A stretch of DNA of 64,000 nucleotides, taken from contig JAPFFF010000003.1 in NCBI GenBank assembly GCA_039105265.1, forward strand, positions 4,402,001-4,466,000. Direction: 5' to 3'. This document shows positions 41,249 through 51,577 of the stretch, one piece after another. The DNA is from Tritrichomonas musculus. Lineage: Eukaryota; Parabasalia; Tritrichomonadida; Tritrichomonadidae. Numbering within the stretch: position 1 is the first letter of the stretch; the number at the start of each line of letters is the position of its first letter. The notes beneath the pieces were generated by a model. The model made no database searches, was not told the DNA's origin, and saw only the letters and a list, made by a program, of their open reading frames with translations. The translations under genes were made by a program, and so were the position numbers.

Positions 41249-41281
41249 AATTATTTGACCTTGCTGGATCGACATAGCTCA
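41132..41281. mobile_element. 150-bp foldback element
   Basis: The 34-bp arms at 41132-41165 and 41248-41281 are inverse copies with one mismatch, beginning TGAGCTATGTCGATC. Inside, a T run and a 30-A run also pair, as do AGTTTGC and GCAAACT, so nearly the whole unit folds on itself. No target duplication is clear. Confidence 0.65.
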
Positions 41282-41498
41282 GATAAATTTTAAATTTTTT
41301 TTTTTGAGAAAGTGGACTTATGTCCACAAACTGGACACGTGGACTTTAAAATATTAATTGATCTGGACATTTTGGCAATTTGCAAAAATATTTGAATGCT
41401 TTTTTTTTTTTTTTTCCCCTACTATTATAAAATCTTTGAAATCTATTTTCTGTCATTATTTTCTAAGCCTTGGTTTTTGTATTTACAATTGTATACAA

Positions 41499-42299
41499 TA
41501 GGGTTTTTAATAACCGATTTTTAATTGAAAATATAATTTGTAAAATATACAAAATCAATTTTATATATTATTGAATATTTTAATTTGTACTAGCTTATTA
41601 CATTTAAAAATAAATTATTAATATTAGTAATATAATATTATAAATAATTTGAAAATATTATGGAAAATCATATCAATTGAACAAATTATGCAAAAGTTAA
41701 TTCTTATCTGAATTAAATATTAATATTTATTTTATAGCTATTATATTTCGACAAAACATATGAGTTGATAAATCTGTGCTAAAATTTAAAAATCTCTTTT
41801 TTAATAGAAGTAATCGACAAAATAAGAAGCATTTCTTATTTTTACTATAATTTAATGTATAATAAGATTTTTAACTCGCCTATATCATATATGTGTACTC
41901 ATTATATAGTAATAAAACTGTTTTTTACATAAAATATCAAACTTGGAATAAATTAAAGAATTAAATAATTATAATAAAAGCTAAAAATTTGAAGCAAATA
42001 TGTAAAATGAATAAAAATGGTGTTAATATATCATTATTTTGAGGTTGATTAGAAAAATATAGGTTAGTGAAAATTAATATAATAATCTTAATAATAGCCA
42101 TATTTCTTTTTTTTCACTCAAAAAGATATGATATATCATTTCCACTTTGGAGTGAATAATATAATGGTAATAATGATATTATCTTAATTATTTACTGGAA
42201 CGTTTTAGAAAGCATTTACATTCCCCTCTCAAATAATTGAGTTTAATTTGAAAGGGGGATTCAAATTTCAGAATTTTTGAGCGGTTTCTCAAAACCTTA
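41499..42299. mobile_element. hAT-like non-autonomous element inserted in an older repeat
   Basis: An 8-bp duplication, GTATACAA, flanks it (41491-41498 and 42300-42307) and fits the hAT target pattern nTnnnnAn. The ends start TAGGGTTTTT and, inverted, TAAGGTTTTG, similar over about 17 bp. An uninterrupted copy of the target is present at about 55076-55133 on the other strand. No transposase is visible in the 801 bp. Confidence 0.8.
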
Positions 42300-43005
42300 G
42301 TATACAACTTGTCCGTTTAAAAATTACAATTGTAAATACGTTATTTTCTCGATATTAGTTTTTTATTTTTATCTTGATCTACAATTATTTTTTTATATTA
42401 AAAATGTTTTAAATAATCTAAAAATAAAAAGATAAAATAGTAAAATGTTTTTCAAATTAAATAATATTATTTTTGATTCTTCATAAATTAAAACAAAATT
42501 TATTCGCATTCAAAAAGTTTCATGAATACTACAAATCAAAAAATCGTTATTTTACGAAAAAAGACGTTAAAAAGACGTTTATAGTATTTGTGATGTAAAA
42601 AAAATAAGGCCTATTATTTTCAAATTATTTTTCGTAAAATCTATGAAATATCAATATTTATGTTTTTTAAATACCTTTTACCTGTTTTTATAATGCTTGT
42701 ATTTAATAAATGTATTAGTTTGAGCATCTTTTCGATAATATAATGATTTAATTTTTTCATTATAATGGAAAGTTACATGAATTTGATATATTTTCATTGT
42801 TTATTCATATAATAAAGGTAAGATGTACATTTTACTATAAAAATGTCAAATTAAAAAAAATTATTAAAAATAAATAAGATGTTATTACAGTATTTTTTAA
42901 TATTACCATTTATATGAGGATACAAACCCGGAAAACACTTAAAACCATTTTTTTTGACTAACTCTTTTAAGTAAATTTCATATGAAATTGGATATAAAAA
43001 TATAA

Positions 43006-43824
43006 GGTAAATATTTTTTTTTGAACTTTTTAGATTTTTTCCCCTCAATTTTTTTCTTTGTATATTTGTTCACAAATAGTTGAACTTTTTAGATTTTTTC
43101 CTCTCAATTTGGATTTTTTTAAAAAAGCAAAAAAGCATGAAAATAAGTAAATAAAATACTAAAAGAAGAAACTATAAATATTTTAATATACATAAATAGA
43201 ATTTATTAAGATTTTTCTGTTGAGAAAAAAAAATCATGAAATAATAATTAGCATTTCTTTGGGTGAGAAAATTTAGATGCATTAAAATATGCAGTATTTC
43301 ATCTAGCATAAACTATGAGTATATGCATTGAATAAGAAAAGCAATTATTTGTGTTTAATGAGCAAAAAAATATATCGTTTTGCACCAATTTTGTGATAAA
43401 ATACAATAATCAGGTTTATTAGCCAAGAGTGAAAGCGCATTTGACGTATTTGTGTTCTTTTTGTGAGAATTGTGATCATATATATATCTTCAAAATTTGA
43501 AGCTAAATATTGGTTTCTTTTTCATCTTTTGCTCTCAATTTTTTTTAGTAGATCGGTAATACCAGCATTATGCTCTTAAAAGCAGGAAATAAGGGAAATT
43601 TAGACAACGATTTTAATAAAAATTGGAAATTGCAATTAGAAGTTTATTTTTCTTCTTCTTTATTGAACATATAATGCCTGTAATGCTGTGAAATGGTGTT
43701 TATTGGTATAAAAACCTCGAATACTTACTTCTTAAATAGTAAAATTATAAAGATATTATGACAAATAAGCATTCAAAAAAATTGAGAGTAAAAAATCCAA
43801 AAAGTTCAAAAATAAAGATTTACC
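43006..43824. mobile_element. Inverted-repeat element with 8-bp duplication
   Basis: AAATATAA occurs at 42998-43005 and 43825-43832. The element starts GGTAAAT and the two ends match for about 50 bp with roughly five mismatches (shared TTTTTGAACTTTTT and CTCAATTTTTTT). A second direct copy of the TTGAACTTTTTAGATTTTTT string lies at about 43079, as subterminal repeats often do. It is 819 bp with no transposase. hAT is possible from the 8-bp duplication alone. Confidence 0.7.
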
Positions 43825-46501
43825 AAATATAAGTTTTACTCTGAAAAAGTTTTGCCTTTTTTTTTGGGCGATTTTGGGATACCTATCTATTTTTTTAATT
43901 AAGAAAGAATTTTTTGAGAAATTAAAAAATCTAAGATAGATCTAGGTTGAGTTTCCATTGAAATTACTTTCTCCACCTTCACTTTTTCTTAAAAATACGT
44001 TATTTTTCAACTTTTTTTGGATAGAAAATCGTTATTTACGTCTATATTTGGTCGGAAAATACTCAAAATTTGAAAGAGCAGTCCACTAACAAAAATGATT
44101 GATTGTTTTTTCTTTAGCTAATTAATCAAAATGTTTAAAAGATATCAATTGATTTTTAAAATAAAATGGAGAGGAAAAAACGTTGCCCAAAATTTTGAAA
44201 GCAATTAAATGAGTATTAACAAATATTGAAAAACAATAAAAATTTTATTCCGATAAAAATCAAAAATTTTCTAATTCAAATCAAAACAAATATCAATTCA
44301 GAATTTGAGGGGATGTCCACAATTGAATTGGCTGTCCAAATATGGCAGAGTTGTAATATGATTTGAGAATATCTCTCAAAATTCACTGAAAATTGAGATA
44401 TAGGTCCCAAATTTTTTGAATTAATTGAAATTATTAAATAAATTTTTCAGATAAAAAACGATTAATTTTTTTTTATAGATTCTAATATTCAATAAAAATA
44501 TTAATATTTTGAATATAAATGCAGATTCATGTAATTATATATATATTATTAAAATTATATTTTTATTTTAATAAGATATTTATTCAAATTTTATCAAAAT
44601 AAAAATAGATTAATATAAAAAGAGAGATATGGTTATAAATTGACCTTATAATGTTATTTTTATGTATTTTATTATAATAACAAAGGATTACATTAGATTT
44701 ATTTATTAATTTGTTATTTATTTTTATATATATAATTTATTTAAAAATTATATTAAATGTACATATATAATTGATCAAGAAATATATATAATAAATAATA
44801 CATACTTTCAATGATATTCAATTTTCAATAATTAGCAAGAAAATAATTTATTGAAATTCTAATCGTCTAACGAGTAAATTGTGAGTTTTTCCTTCAAATA
44901 ATTTGAAAGAATTGAATCTATCGTTCGAATTTTTTTGGCGAGGTTCGTTTTCTCGCCAAATACCTGATAAATAATATTTTTGATAAATAATTGTTAATAT
45001 ATAATACTATTTTTTTTTCCAATCTAAAATTTTGGAGTTGAAATTGAGTTCTATTTACGAATATTTCATTTTTAAAAAATACATTATTTTTTGCTGAACA
45101 AATAACTGATTTGCTATTAATAAACATCAAATGATTTATCTATTTAATTTATTCAATTACCATTAATTTTTTCAGAATGATTTAAATTTGATTTTTCATA
45201 TACTGCTTTAATAGCACTTTTTATTATTATTATATATTATAAAATAATGTTATTATTTATATTCAAATGTTTAATTGTTTATATATTGTTTTTTTTATGA
45301 GTTATATATAAATTATTGACTTCAAAAAAATATCTCAATTAATTTGAATAATCTCATAGAATCGGTCAGACTGAATATGGTGTAAAAAAATACGTTGCTT
45401 TTTGAAAAAGTTGTGGACAGTCAACCCTAGAGATAAATATAAATAATGTTTAAAAATTTGTGTTTATTCATTATATATTGTAACAATACTTTGCAACATA
45501 TATTGTTAATTATTATTTCATGAGTAAAGTGTGTCCACTGTTAGGAAAGTTAAAATTGTGAAAACACATTCAATATTTCTATGAGCTTATTCAAAAAATA
45601 CTTAATTGTGGACGCAATTTATATTATATCAAAAAAGTACTTAGTGAAAAAAATATTTTATATCATTATTTGTGGTCAAAATAAGTATATTTATTTTTTA
45701 TTTAATTATATTAAGATATATCTGGTTTTTTAAAGATGAAATTTGATTAATTGATAGGAGAAAATATAAATAAAACTGTGATTATTAAACTTTCAAATTT
45801 GTAAAAAAATTGGACAGATATAAAAAAATTGAATACCTTTTTTTTTTTTTTTTTTTGAATTATGGTGCTAAACTAATCATTAATTGATTATAATCTATAG
45901 ATCAATTCGTTTCAAAGTAGAAAATATGATAAACTTTTAAGAAATAAAACGAATTGGCAATATGACATGTAAGAATTTTTTTTTTTTTAGTACAAAACCT
46001 ATACTGAATCATTTGAGATTGAATTAAAAAAATTTAATAAAATAAACTATTTATAAATATTTAAAAAAAATAATAATCCAAATAGCCAATAATATCTCAA
46101 AAATCTAAATAAAATAATAAGATATTTAATATATTTTAAAAGTAATATTCACTAGAATATTTTGATACGAATATGAAAAATGAGAGAATAAATATTAATC
46201 AATTTTTTTTAATCTTCTGAAAATTCTTTTGGAATTGTTTAAAAAAAATAGAATGAAATTTTAAATAATACTAAATTGTTATAATTAATTAAAAATTAAG
46301 CATATTTATGAATAGTAATCGCAATTTGTATTTTAAATGATTTGCTTTTATGAAATTTTTATATAACTATCAAAAAGTTATCTAAGTTGTTAAAATCTTA
46401 CTTCAATTTTCTCAAAAAGTATAATTTATTGTAAATAGAAATTTTCGTTTTTTGAAAAAGTGGTATATTTCTAATAATACATACGAAGATCCAACGAGCA
46501 A

Positions 46502-47551
46502 ATGTCAAATGAACGTGATTATCTATTTAAACTCAATGGTTATCGATTCGACAAACTTATTGGAGTTGGAACTTATTCAAAAGCTTTTAAAGTTTATAGC
46601 GTTCAATACGATAAATATTTCTGCGCCAAAATGACGGAAATCGACGATAGCTACTTCGATGAGTGCAACAATCCACGAGATCCCGAGCTTTTAGCTCTTT
46701 TAAATTTAGATAACCCAAATATTATAAAAGTTTACGATTATTTCAGATATGAAGATTTTTTCTGCCTTATACTTGAATGGTGTGAATGCGGTACTCTAAT
46801 GGACAGACTCAACAACAAAATTCCTCTTAATACTTTATCTATAAAAGTTATCATGAAAGATATATTAAGTGCTCTTGTTGCATGCCATTGCTTAAATATT
46901 GCACATAGAGATATAAAGCCATCAAATATTTTTATTGATACACTTGGTCGAGCGAAAGTTGCCGATTTCGGCTTAAGTGAAATTTTGCAAAACCGTCAAA
47001 GTACTGTTGATGTGGCTTGTGGCTCTCCATCTTATGCCGCTCCAGAAATATATGGAGATGCTGCATATGATCCATTTAAAGCAGACGTTTGGTCTCTTGG
47101 AGTAACATTTTATCAAATGGCGTTTGGTCAATTACCCTGGCCAGACGAAATTACTTTAAAAGGGCCCGAAAGGCCAACGCCTCCATTTCCGCAGAACGCT
47201 GATCCAAATTTAGTTAGTATTATTCAACAGATGCTCTCAATAGAGCCCCAATTTCGTCCTTCTATGTCACAAATCGAAAAATATTGTTACTTTTCATTAT
47301 ATGATTCAAGTATGGAAACTGATAGATTTCGAAGGAAAAAATCTGAAAATTCAATTCGTTCAACAATATCTTTACGAAATGTTTCTTTACATCAGAATGC
47401 TAATTTAAGTGAACAATCTTCGAATCAAGGAAAGCATATGGTGTCTGCCATTAGCCGTCTTAAGTCGCTTCATCCACAACTTGATAGATCAAGAAGAAGT
47501 TCTGCAAAAATTGTTGCCAAACCTCTTACTTTTCTTGAATCAGATTCTTAA
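46502..47551 (+). CDS. Serine/threonine protein kinase, CAMK-like
   Basis: This 349-aa protein has a complete kinase domain at about residues 14-265. Motifs are the glycine loop IGVGTYSKAFKV, catalytic lysine in FCAKMTEID, HRD loop AHRDIKPSNIFI, DFG in VADFGLSEI, CGSPSYAAPEI and DVWSLGVTFYQM. The segment YGDAAYDPFKADVWSLGV is typical of CAMKK/CAMKL-type kinases. All catalytic residues are present. The remaining about 85 residues are Ser/Arg-rich. It shares only the domain with the kinase at 35285, so they are not a recent duplicate pair. Confidence 0.92.
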   Translation: MSNERDYLFKLNGYRFDKLIGVGTYSKAFKVYSVQYDKYFCAKMTEIDDSYFDECNNPRDPELLALLNLDNPNIIKVYDYFRYEDFFCLILEWCECGTLMDRLNNKIPLNTLSIKVIMKDILSALVACHCLNIAHRDIKPSNIFIDTLGRAKVADFGLSEILQNRQSTVDVACGSPSYAAPEIYGDAAYDPFKADVWSLGVTFYQMAFGQLPWPDEITLKGPERPTPPFPQNADPNLVSIIQQMLSIEPQFRPSMSQIEKYCYFSLYDSSMETDRFRRKKSENSIRSTISLRNVSLHQNANLSEQSSNQGKHMVSAISRLKSLHPQLDRSRRSSAKIVAKPLTFLESDS

Positions 47552-48021
47552 TTGTTTTCTTGTTTTTTCTCTCTTAAATTTATTATTAGTATTCGTTTAT
47601 TATTATTATTATTTATTATATTATAATGATATTGATTTTAGAATTAGCATTGCATATTTATTATTTATTTATTTATTATTAAAAAGTAATTTTATAATTG
47701 CTGTTTGCAACACATTAGCAATATTTATTTCTCTTTAATCCAAAAATCGCACGCTGAATTGTCAAAATGAAATTAAATTGATTATTTGATCGTTTTTCAC
47801 TCAAAAAATCAAATTTAGAAAAAAAAATATAAATTACGTTTTCCGTATATTCTGTTTTGCTCCAATTCATTTGTCGAGAAATCTTCTTTTGATTACATTT
47901 GTGAATTCATTTGGACATTTTTTCTATATGTTTATAACTTTTTGAATAAGAATTAATTATATGACGATCATGAAATTGAGATAAAAATGATCGTCGTCTG
48001 TTTTCCAAATCCCATAATTAA
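47552..48021. other. Intergenic, no gene seen
   Basis: 470 bp. Only a small hairpin (gacgatcat/atgatcgtc, about 47963-47997) just before the next gene stands out. Confidence 0.45.
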
Positions 48022-49020
48022 ATGAGCGACAAATCAGATGAATTATGGGATTTGTATACCATAGACAGGCAAAGAACTGATAAAACGCATCGCCGGGGGG
48101 ATAAAATGAATCCAGGCGAGTATCATCTTATTGTTCATGCGTGTATTTTCAACGAAAAAAATGAATTGTTAATACAACAAAGACAACCAACAAAAAAAAT
48201 GTTTCCAAATATGTGGGATCTTTCAGCATCAGGTTGTGCTTTAACTGGAGAATCAAGTAATGATGCAATTCAAAGAGAAGTATTTGAAGAACTTGGATTA
48301 AATATTGATTTTTCTAAAATGCTCCCATACTTCTCAATATGTTATAATGATGGGTTTGATGACTTTTATTTAGTACGGCAAAATGGATTAGATATTTCAA
48401 ATGTTAAAATTCAAAAAGAAGAAGTTAAACAAGTACGATGGGCAAATAAAGACGATGTTTTTAAAATGAAAGAAATGGGAATTTTTATACCATATTACTT
48501 TTTGAATAATCTATTTTTTTTGATAGGAAACTATAGTTCCTTTGATATGGCTTTATCAAATATTGAATTTCAATTAGCAACAATGAAAAACCTCGAATCT
48601 TGGATGAGCTTAATTGAGATTGTCAGGTGGAATTTTCCTGGATTAGAAACAGAAGAAAAATTGGAAAACTATAAACAAACAGTTATTAAAAGCATTAACT
48701 CAAATCATGCCATTTGTGCGACGCATGGTCATATTGTTGTTGGGGCTCTTATCTTCTCAACTAAATTAAATATGCTTTGTTTTATGGCGGTTCATCCAGA
48801 ATACAGAAGGAAGAAAATTGGTACAAAAATGATAGAATTAATGCTAACCAAATTAGACAGAAAAAGAGATATTATTGTAGAAACTTTTCGTGAAGGTGAC
48901 GAAAAAGGAAAGGCTGCAAGAGCATTATATTTATCTCTTGGTTTTGTACCTGGCGAATTATGTCTTTTTGAAAATGAATATCCTGAACAAAAATTTGTTT
49001 TAAAAGCGACTGAAACATAA
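48022..49020 (+). CDS. Nudix hydrolase fused to GNAT acetyltransferase
   Basis: The 332-aa protein has two enzyme domains. The N-terminal half carries a perfect Nudix box, G-x5-E-x7-REVFEELGL (GCALTGE ... REVFEELGL, residues about 73-96). It opens with LWDLYTIDRQ, as in IDI-like Nudix proteins (YfcD/IPP isomerase-like branch), which act on nucleoside- or isoprenoid-type diphosphates. The C-terminal part (about 190-332) has the GNAT motif A VHPEYRRKKIGTKMI, which binds acetyl-CoA, then a YLSLGFVPGE motif. The substrates cannot be told from sequence. This domain order is better known from bacteria, so acquisition by transfer is likely but unproven. Codon use looks like the neighbours, so any transfer is old. 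Confidence 0.88.
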   Translation: MSDKSDELWDLYTIDRQRTDKTHRRGDKMNPGEYHLIVHACIFNEKNELLIQQRQPTKKMFPNMWDLSASGCALTGESSNDAIQREVFEELGLNIDFSKMLPYFSICYNDGFDDFYLVRQNGLDISNVKIQKEEVKQVRWANKDDVFKMKEMGIFIPYYFLNNLFFLIGNYSSFDMALSNIEFQLATMKNLESWMSLIEIVRWNFPGLETEEKLENYKQTVIKSINSNHAICATHGHIVVGALIFSTKLNMLCFMAVHPEYRRKKIGTKMIELMLTKLDRKRDIIVETFREGDEKGKAARALYLSLGFVPGELCLFENEYPEQKFVLKATET

Positions 49021-49349
49021 ATTAATAATGATTTAAACTTGTATTTGCTCAAATAATCCACTAACAAGTAAACTTGATTACCATTTTTACTTTTGTTTTT
49101 ATGATTTGGTGTTATTTTTTCTAATTTTATAGCCAAGCTGAATTTTCACTTTAAATCAATTATATTATATTTAGATCATTTAACTTAATCAATTTTTTGA
49201 TTTGTGTTGTTTTTTTGTGCTTGATCTATGAATGAATTTAGTTTGTGAATTAATGTAGCTCAGATCATAAAAACAAGTATATTTATCAAATTTCGTTATT
49301 TATAAAAATTTTTGAGAAGACTAATTCAATTTTTTATTAACATTTAACT
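49021..49349. other. Intergenic, no gene seen
   Basis: 329 bp of AT-rich sequence. A TCAATTTTTTATT string about 24 bp before the next ATG is a possible initiator. Confidence 0.45.
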
Positions 49350-49721
49350 ATGTGTGATTTAGTTGATTTATTGGATTTTTATAACAATGCGATAAATGAT
49401 TGTATCTATCATAATTTTCTCATCGACTCTTTAAACGCAAAACTTTCAAAAGAGTTTTTTGTTCTTTATAATGATATTTATAAAGTTATATCTAAATCAG
49501 CAGGAAAAAAAGAGCTTTTGAAGTCAGTTCCTTTTTTAAGAAATATCGAATCTTTTGCTATTCTCACTAAAAGAATTATTTTTGCAGCAAGCACTCTTGA
49601 CCAGAAAATTCTGGATTTGTATAAGCATAAAATTGTAGATTTTTATCGTAAAATTAATTACCCAATTGATCTAGATAATTTTGTTTATGATTATGATGAT
49701 GCTGATATTCCAGAAAATTAG
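49350..49721 (+). CDS. Small uncharacterised helical protein
   Basis: The 123-aa protein is predicted mostly helical and acidic at the C-terminus (DYDDADIPEN). It has no signal peptide, membrane segment or cysteine pattern. The open frame, an ATG at a sensible distance from a TCAATTTT string, and ordinary codon use support a real gene. No family is recognised. Confidence 0.6.
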   Translation: MCDLVDLLDFYNNAINDCIYHNFLIDSLNAKLSKEFFVLYNDIYKVISKSAGKKELLKSVPFLRNIESFAILTKRIIFAASTLDQKILDLYKHKIVDFYRKINYPIDLDNFVYDYDDADIPEN

Positions 49722-49959
49722 ATGATTTGAAGTATTATGAAAAATTACAGCCAATTTGCTTAACAATTAGCCAATAAATACCTTATTATGATCATAAGTG
49801 TAGTTCAAAATAACTCAAAAAGTGGATATCATCATCATATCAGCTTTTTAATAATTTGTGAAATAAAGATCTTGTATAATGAATCAAAAAAAATTAAATA
49901 TGATCACAATGTTAAACAAGTTGTACAAACAGTATTGGTTTATTGAAAATAGATGATAT

Positions 49960-51312
49960 TCATCGATTGTATAGTAAAATTTTAGCCTTTAGATCCTGAT
50001 TTTCATTTTGAATATTTAAAATATTTTTAAGAGTCACACGAAGCCTTGATTCTAATCGCTTGTTTTCTGTTAAAAGAAAATCATTTTCCTTTTGTTTCAT
50101 ATCAAGATAAGTTTCAATATCATCCGTTTGGCATTCTTCCCTTAGACGAACTAATATCCTTGTTTGATTATCAATATCATCAAATGCATATTGTTTTATT
50201 TGATTTTTGGCTTTAAGCTTGGCCTTCCATTCAGTAATTGTTACATCTATTTTTTCTAATTCTTTTTCTATTCCCATTATTTCTTTTTCTATTTCTTGTT
50301 TTCTGTGAAGCAAGTTTTCTTTATTAATTAGATTTTGAGATTTCTTTTCGATTATTTCTGATATTAGTAAATTATATACATTTCGTTGTTGAAGAGCTTC
50401 TGCTATTTCATCTTTCGCTTTAGATTCTATTAAGGATTTTTCTTTTTGTGCTTCTAGTAATGCACTTTTTAATTTATTTATATTTTGTAGTAAGCAATTA
50501 TATTTTGTTTTGGAATCAGATAATTCTTGATCTAGTTTTTGAAGCTTGCTTTTCCTCTTTTGCTGTTTTTGTTTAAAAATATCCATCATTCTGTCGAAAT
50601 CACTTCTTTGATAATTAATTTGTTGAACATAAATTGATGATTTCTGATTGATTAATTCAATTTGATGAAGAAGTTCTTCTTTCTTAAATTGTTCTGATTC
50701 TATTTGTTTTTGTAATTTTGAACAAGTCATTCGTTTGTTTTCAATTTTGGAGTTTAATTCAACAAGTTTCATTGAAGAAGATTCTTTGCATTCCCCAATA
50801 TTTTGGGAACATCCTTCAATTGATGATTCAAAATCAATAATTTTTGCTTTTAGATCTTTTGCTTTTTGTGTAGATGCGTGAATTGTTTGGATTTTTTTTT
50901 CAGTTTCAAGTGAGTTATCAATATGATCTAAAAAAAATTGAGTTACATCATTTAAATCTTTGCATGATTGCCTGAAAAATGAATTAAATTCCTTAATAAA
51001 TCCATTTAATATTTCGGAAATTCTTTGGTTCTCGGAAACAAGTATTCGGTGAGTAGGAATTGATTCGGAAATTTGTTTACGAATTTGAATATTTAAATGA
51101 ACTTCTTTTTTAAATAATTTGTAAAGTTCGCGTAATACTAAAAAATGCTCCGAGTCGTTTGTAGATTTTGAATGGTTTTGAATAAATTTTTCAATTGCTT
51201 GGCCTTGAGCTGCAATTTCTGCTTCTATTTCATCTAGGCGATTTTCAGCTGCTGAAAATGATGATTCACTTGATTGATAAGATGTCAAATGTGATTCATC
51301 TGAGATGTTCAT
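49960..51312 (-). CDS. Coiled-coil protein, uncharacterised
   Basis: The 450-aa protein has coiled coil through about residues 25-445 with short breaks near residues 95-120 and 190-215. It is rich in Lys, Glu, Gln and Ile, and has no membrane segment. The Ser/Glu N-terminus (MNISDESHLTSYQSSESSFS) is probably disordered. The rod-like form resembles flagellar or cytoskeletal CCDC proteins, but I cannot assign a family. The gene converges with the small ORF at 49350. Confidence 0.82.
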   Translation of the reverse strand: MNISDESHLTSYQSSESSFSAAENRLDEIEAEIAAQGQAIEKFIQNHSKSTNDSEHFLVLRELYKLFKKEVHLNIQIRKQISESIPTHRILVSENQRISEILNGFIKEFNSFFRQSCKDLNDVTQFFLDHIDNSLETEKKIQTIHASTQKAKDLKAKIIDFESSIEGCSQNIGECKESSSMKLVELNSKIENKRMTCSKLQKQIESEQFKKEELLHQIELINQKSSIYVQQINYQRSDFDRMMDIFKQKQQKRKSKLQKLDQELSDSKTKYNCLLQNINKLKSALLEAQKEKSLIESKAKDEIAEALQQRNVYNLLISEIIEKKSQNLINKENLLHRKQEIEKEIMGIEKELEKIDVTITEWKAKLKAKNQIKQYAFDDIDNQTRILVRLREECQTDDIETYLDMKQKENDFLLTENKRLESRLRVTLKNILNIQNENQDLKAKILLYNR

Positions 51313-51577
51313 ATAAATACTATGCGTTTGTTATCAAAAAGTTGTTGCGTGCACGTTTATAATTCAGTTAGTTAACAAAAAGTTTTAATTTGTATTTTTC
51401 AAAATGGTAAATTTCTACTTAATCTTTTCATATATAAAAGATAATGCAAATATTTTGTAAAATTCATTGTGCGACTATCTATAATATATTAAAATTCTCC
51501 TTGTTAATTCAAAAATATGAAAAATTATTTTTTTCAAAGATAGTCTAAATTTGATTTTACTGTATAGTTTTACTATT

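Larger units (their letters stand above)
39759..46501. other. Gene-free AT-rich region with several inverted-repeat elements
   Basis: No ORF in these 6.7 kb has a recognisable domain. The region contains a run of 34 T (40247-40280), a small hairpin at 40592-40654, a 150-bp foldback at 41132-41281, two elements with 8-bp duplications (41499-42299 and 43006-43824), and a short GC-rich hairpin near 44937 (ggcgag/ctcgcc). From about 44000 to 46400 I see only AT-rich sequence and scattered gtggac/gtccac strings. Confidence 0.6.

Noticed and set aside
44930-44960. tRNA gene suggested by GGCGAGGTTCG and CTCGCC
   Set aside because: It is only a short hairpin. No acceptor, D or T stems can be fitted. 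No tRNA was found elsewhere in the window.
44310-45430. Possible element with GTCCACAA/TTGTGGAC ends
   Set aside because: The inverse match is only about 8-10 bp and no target duplication could be found.
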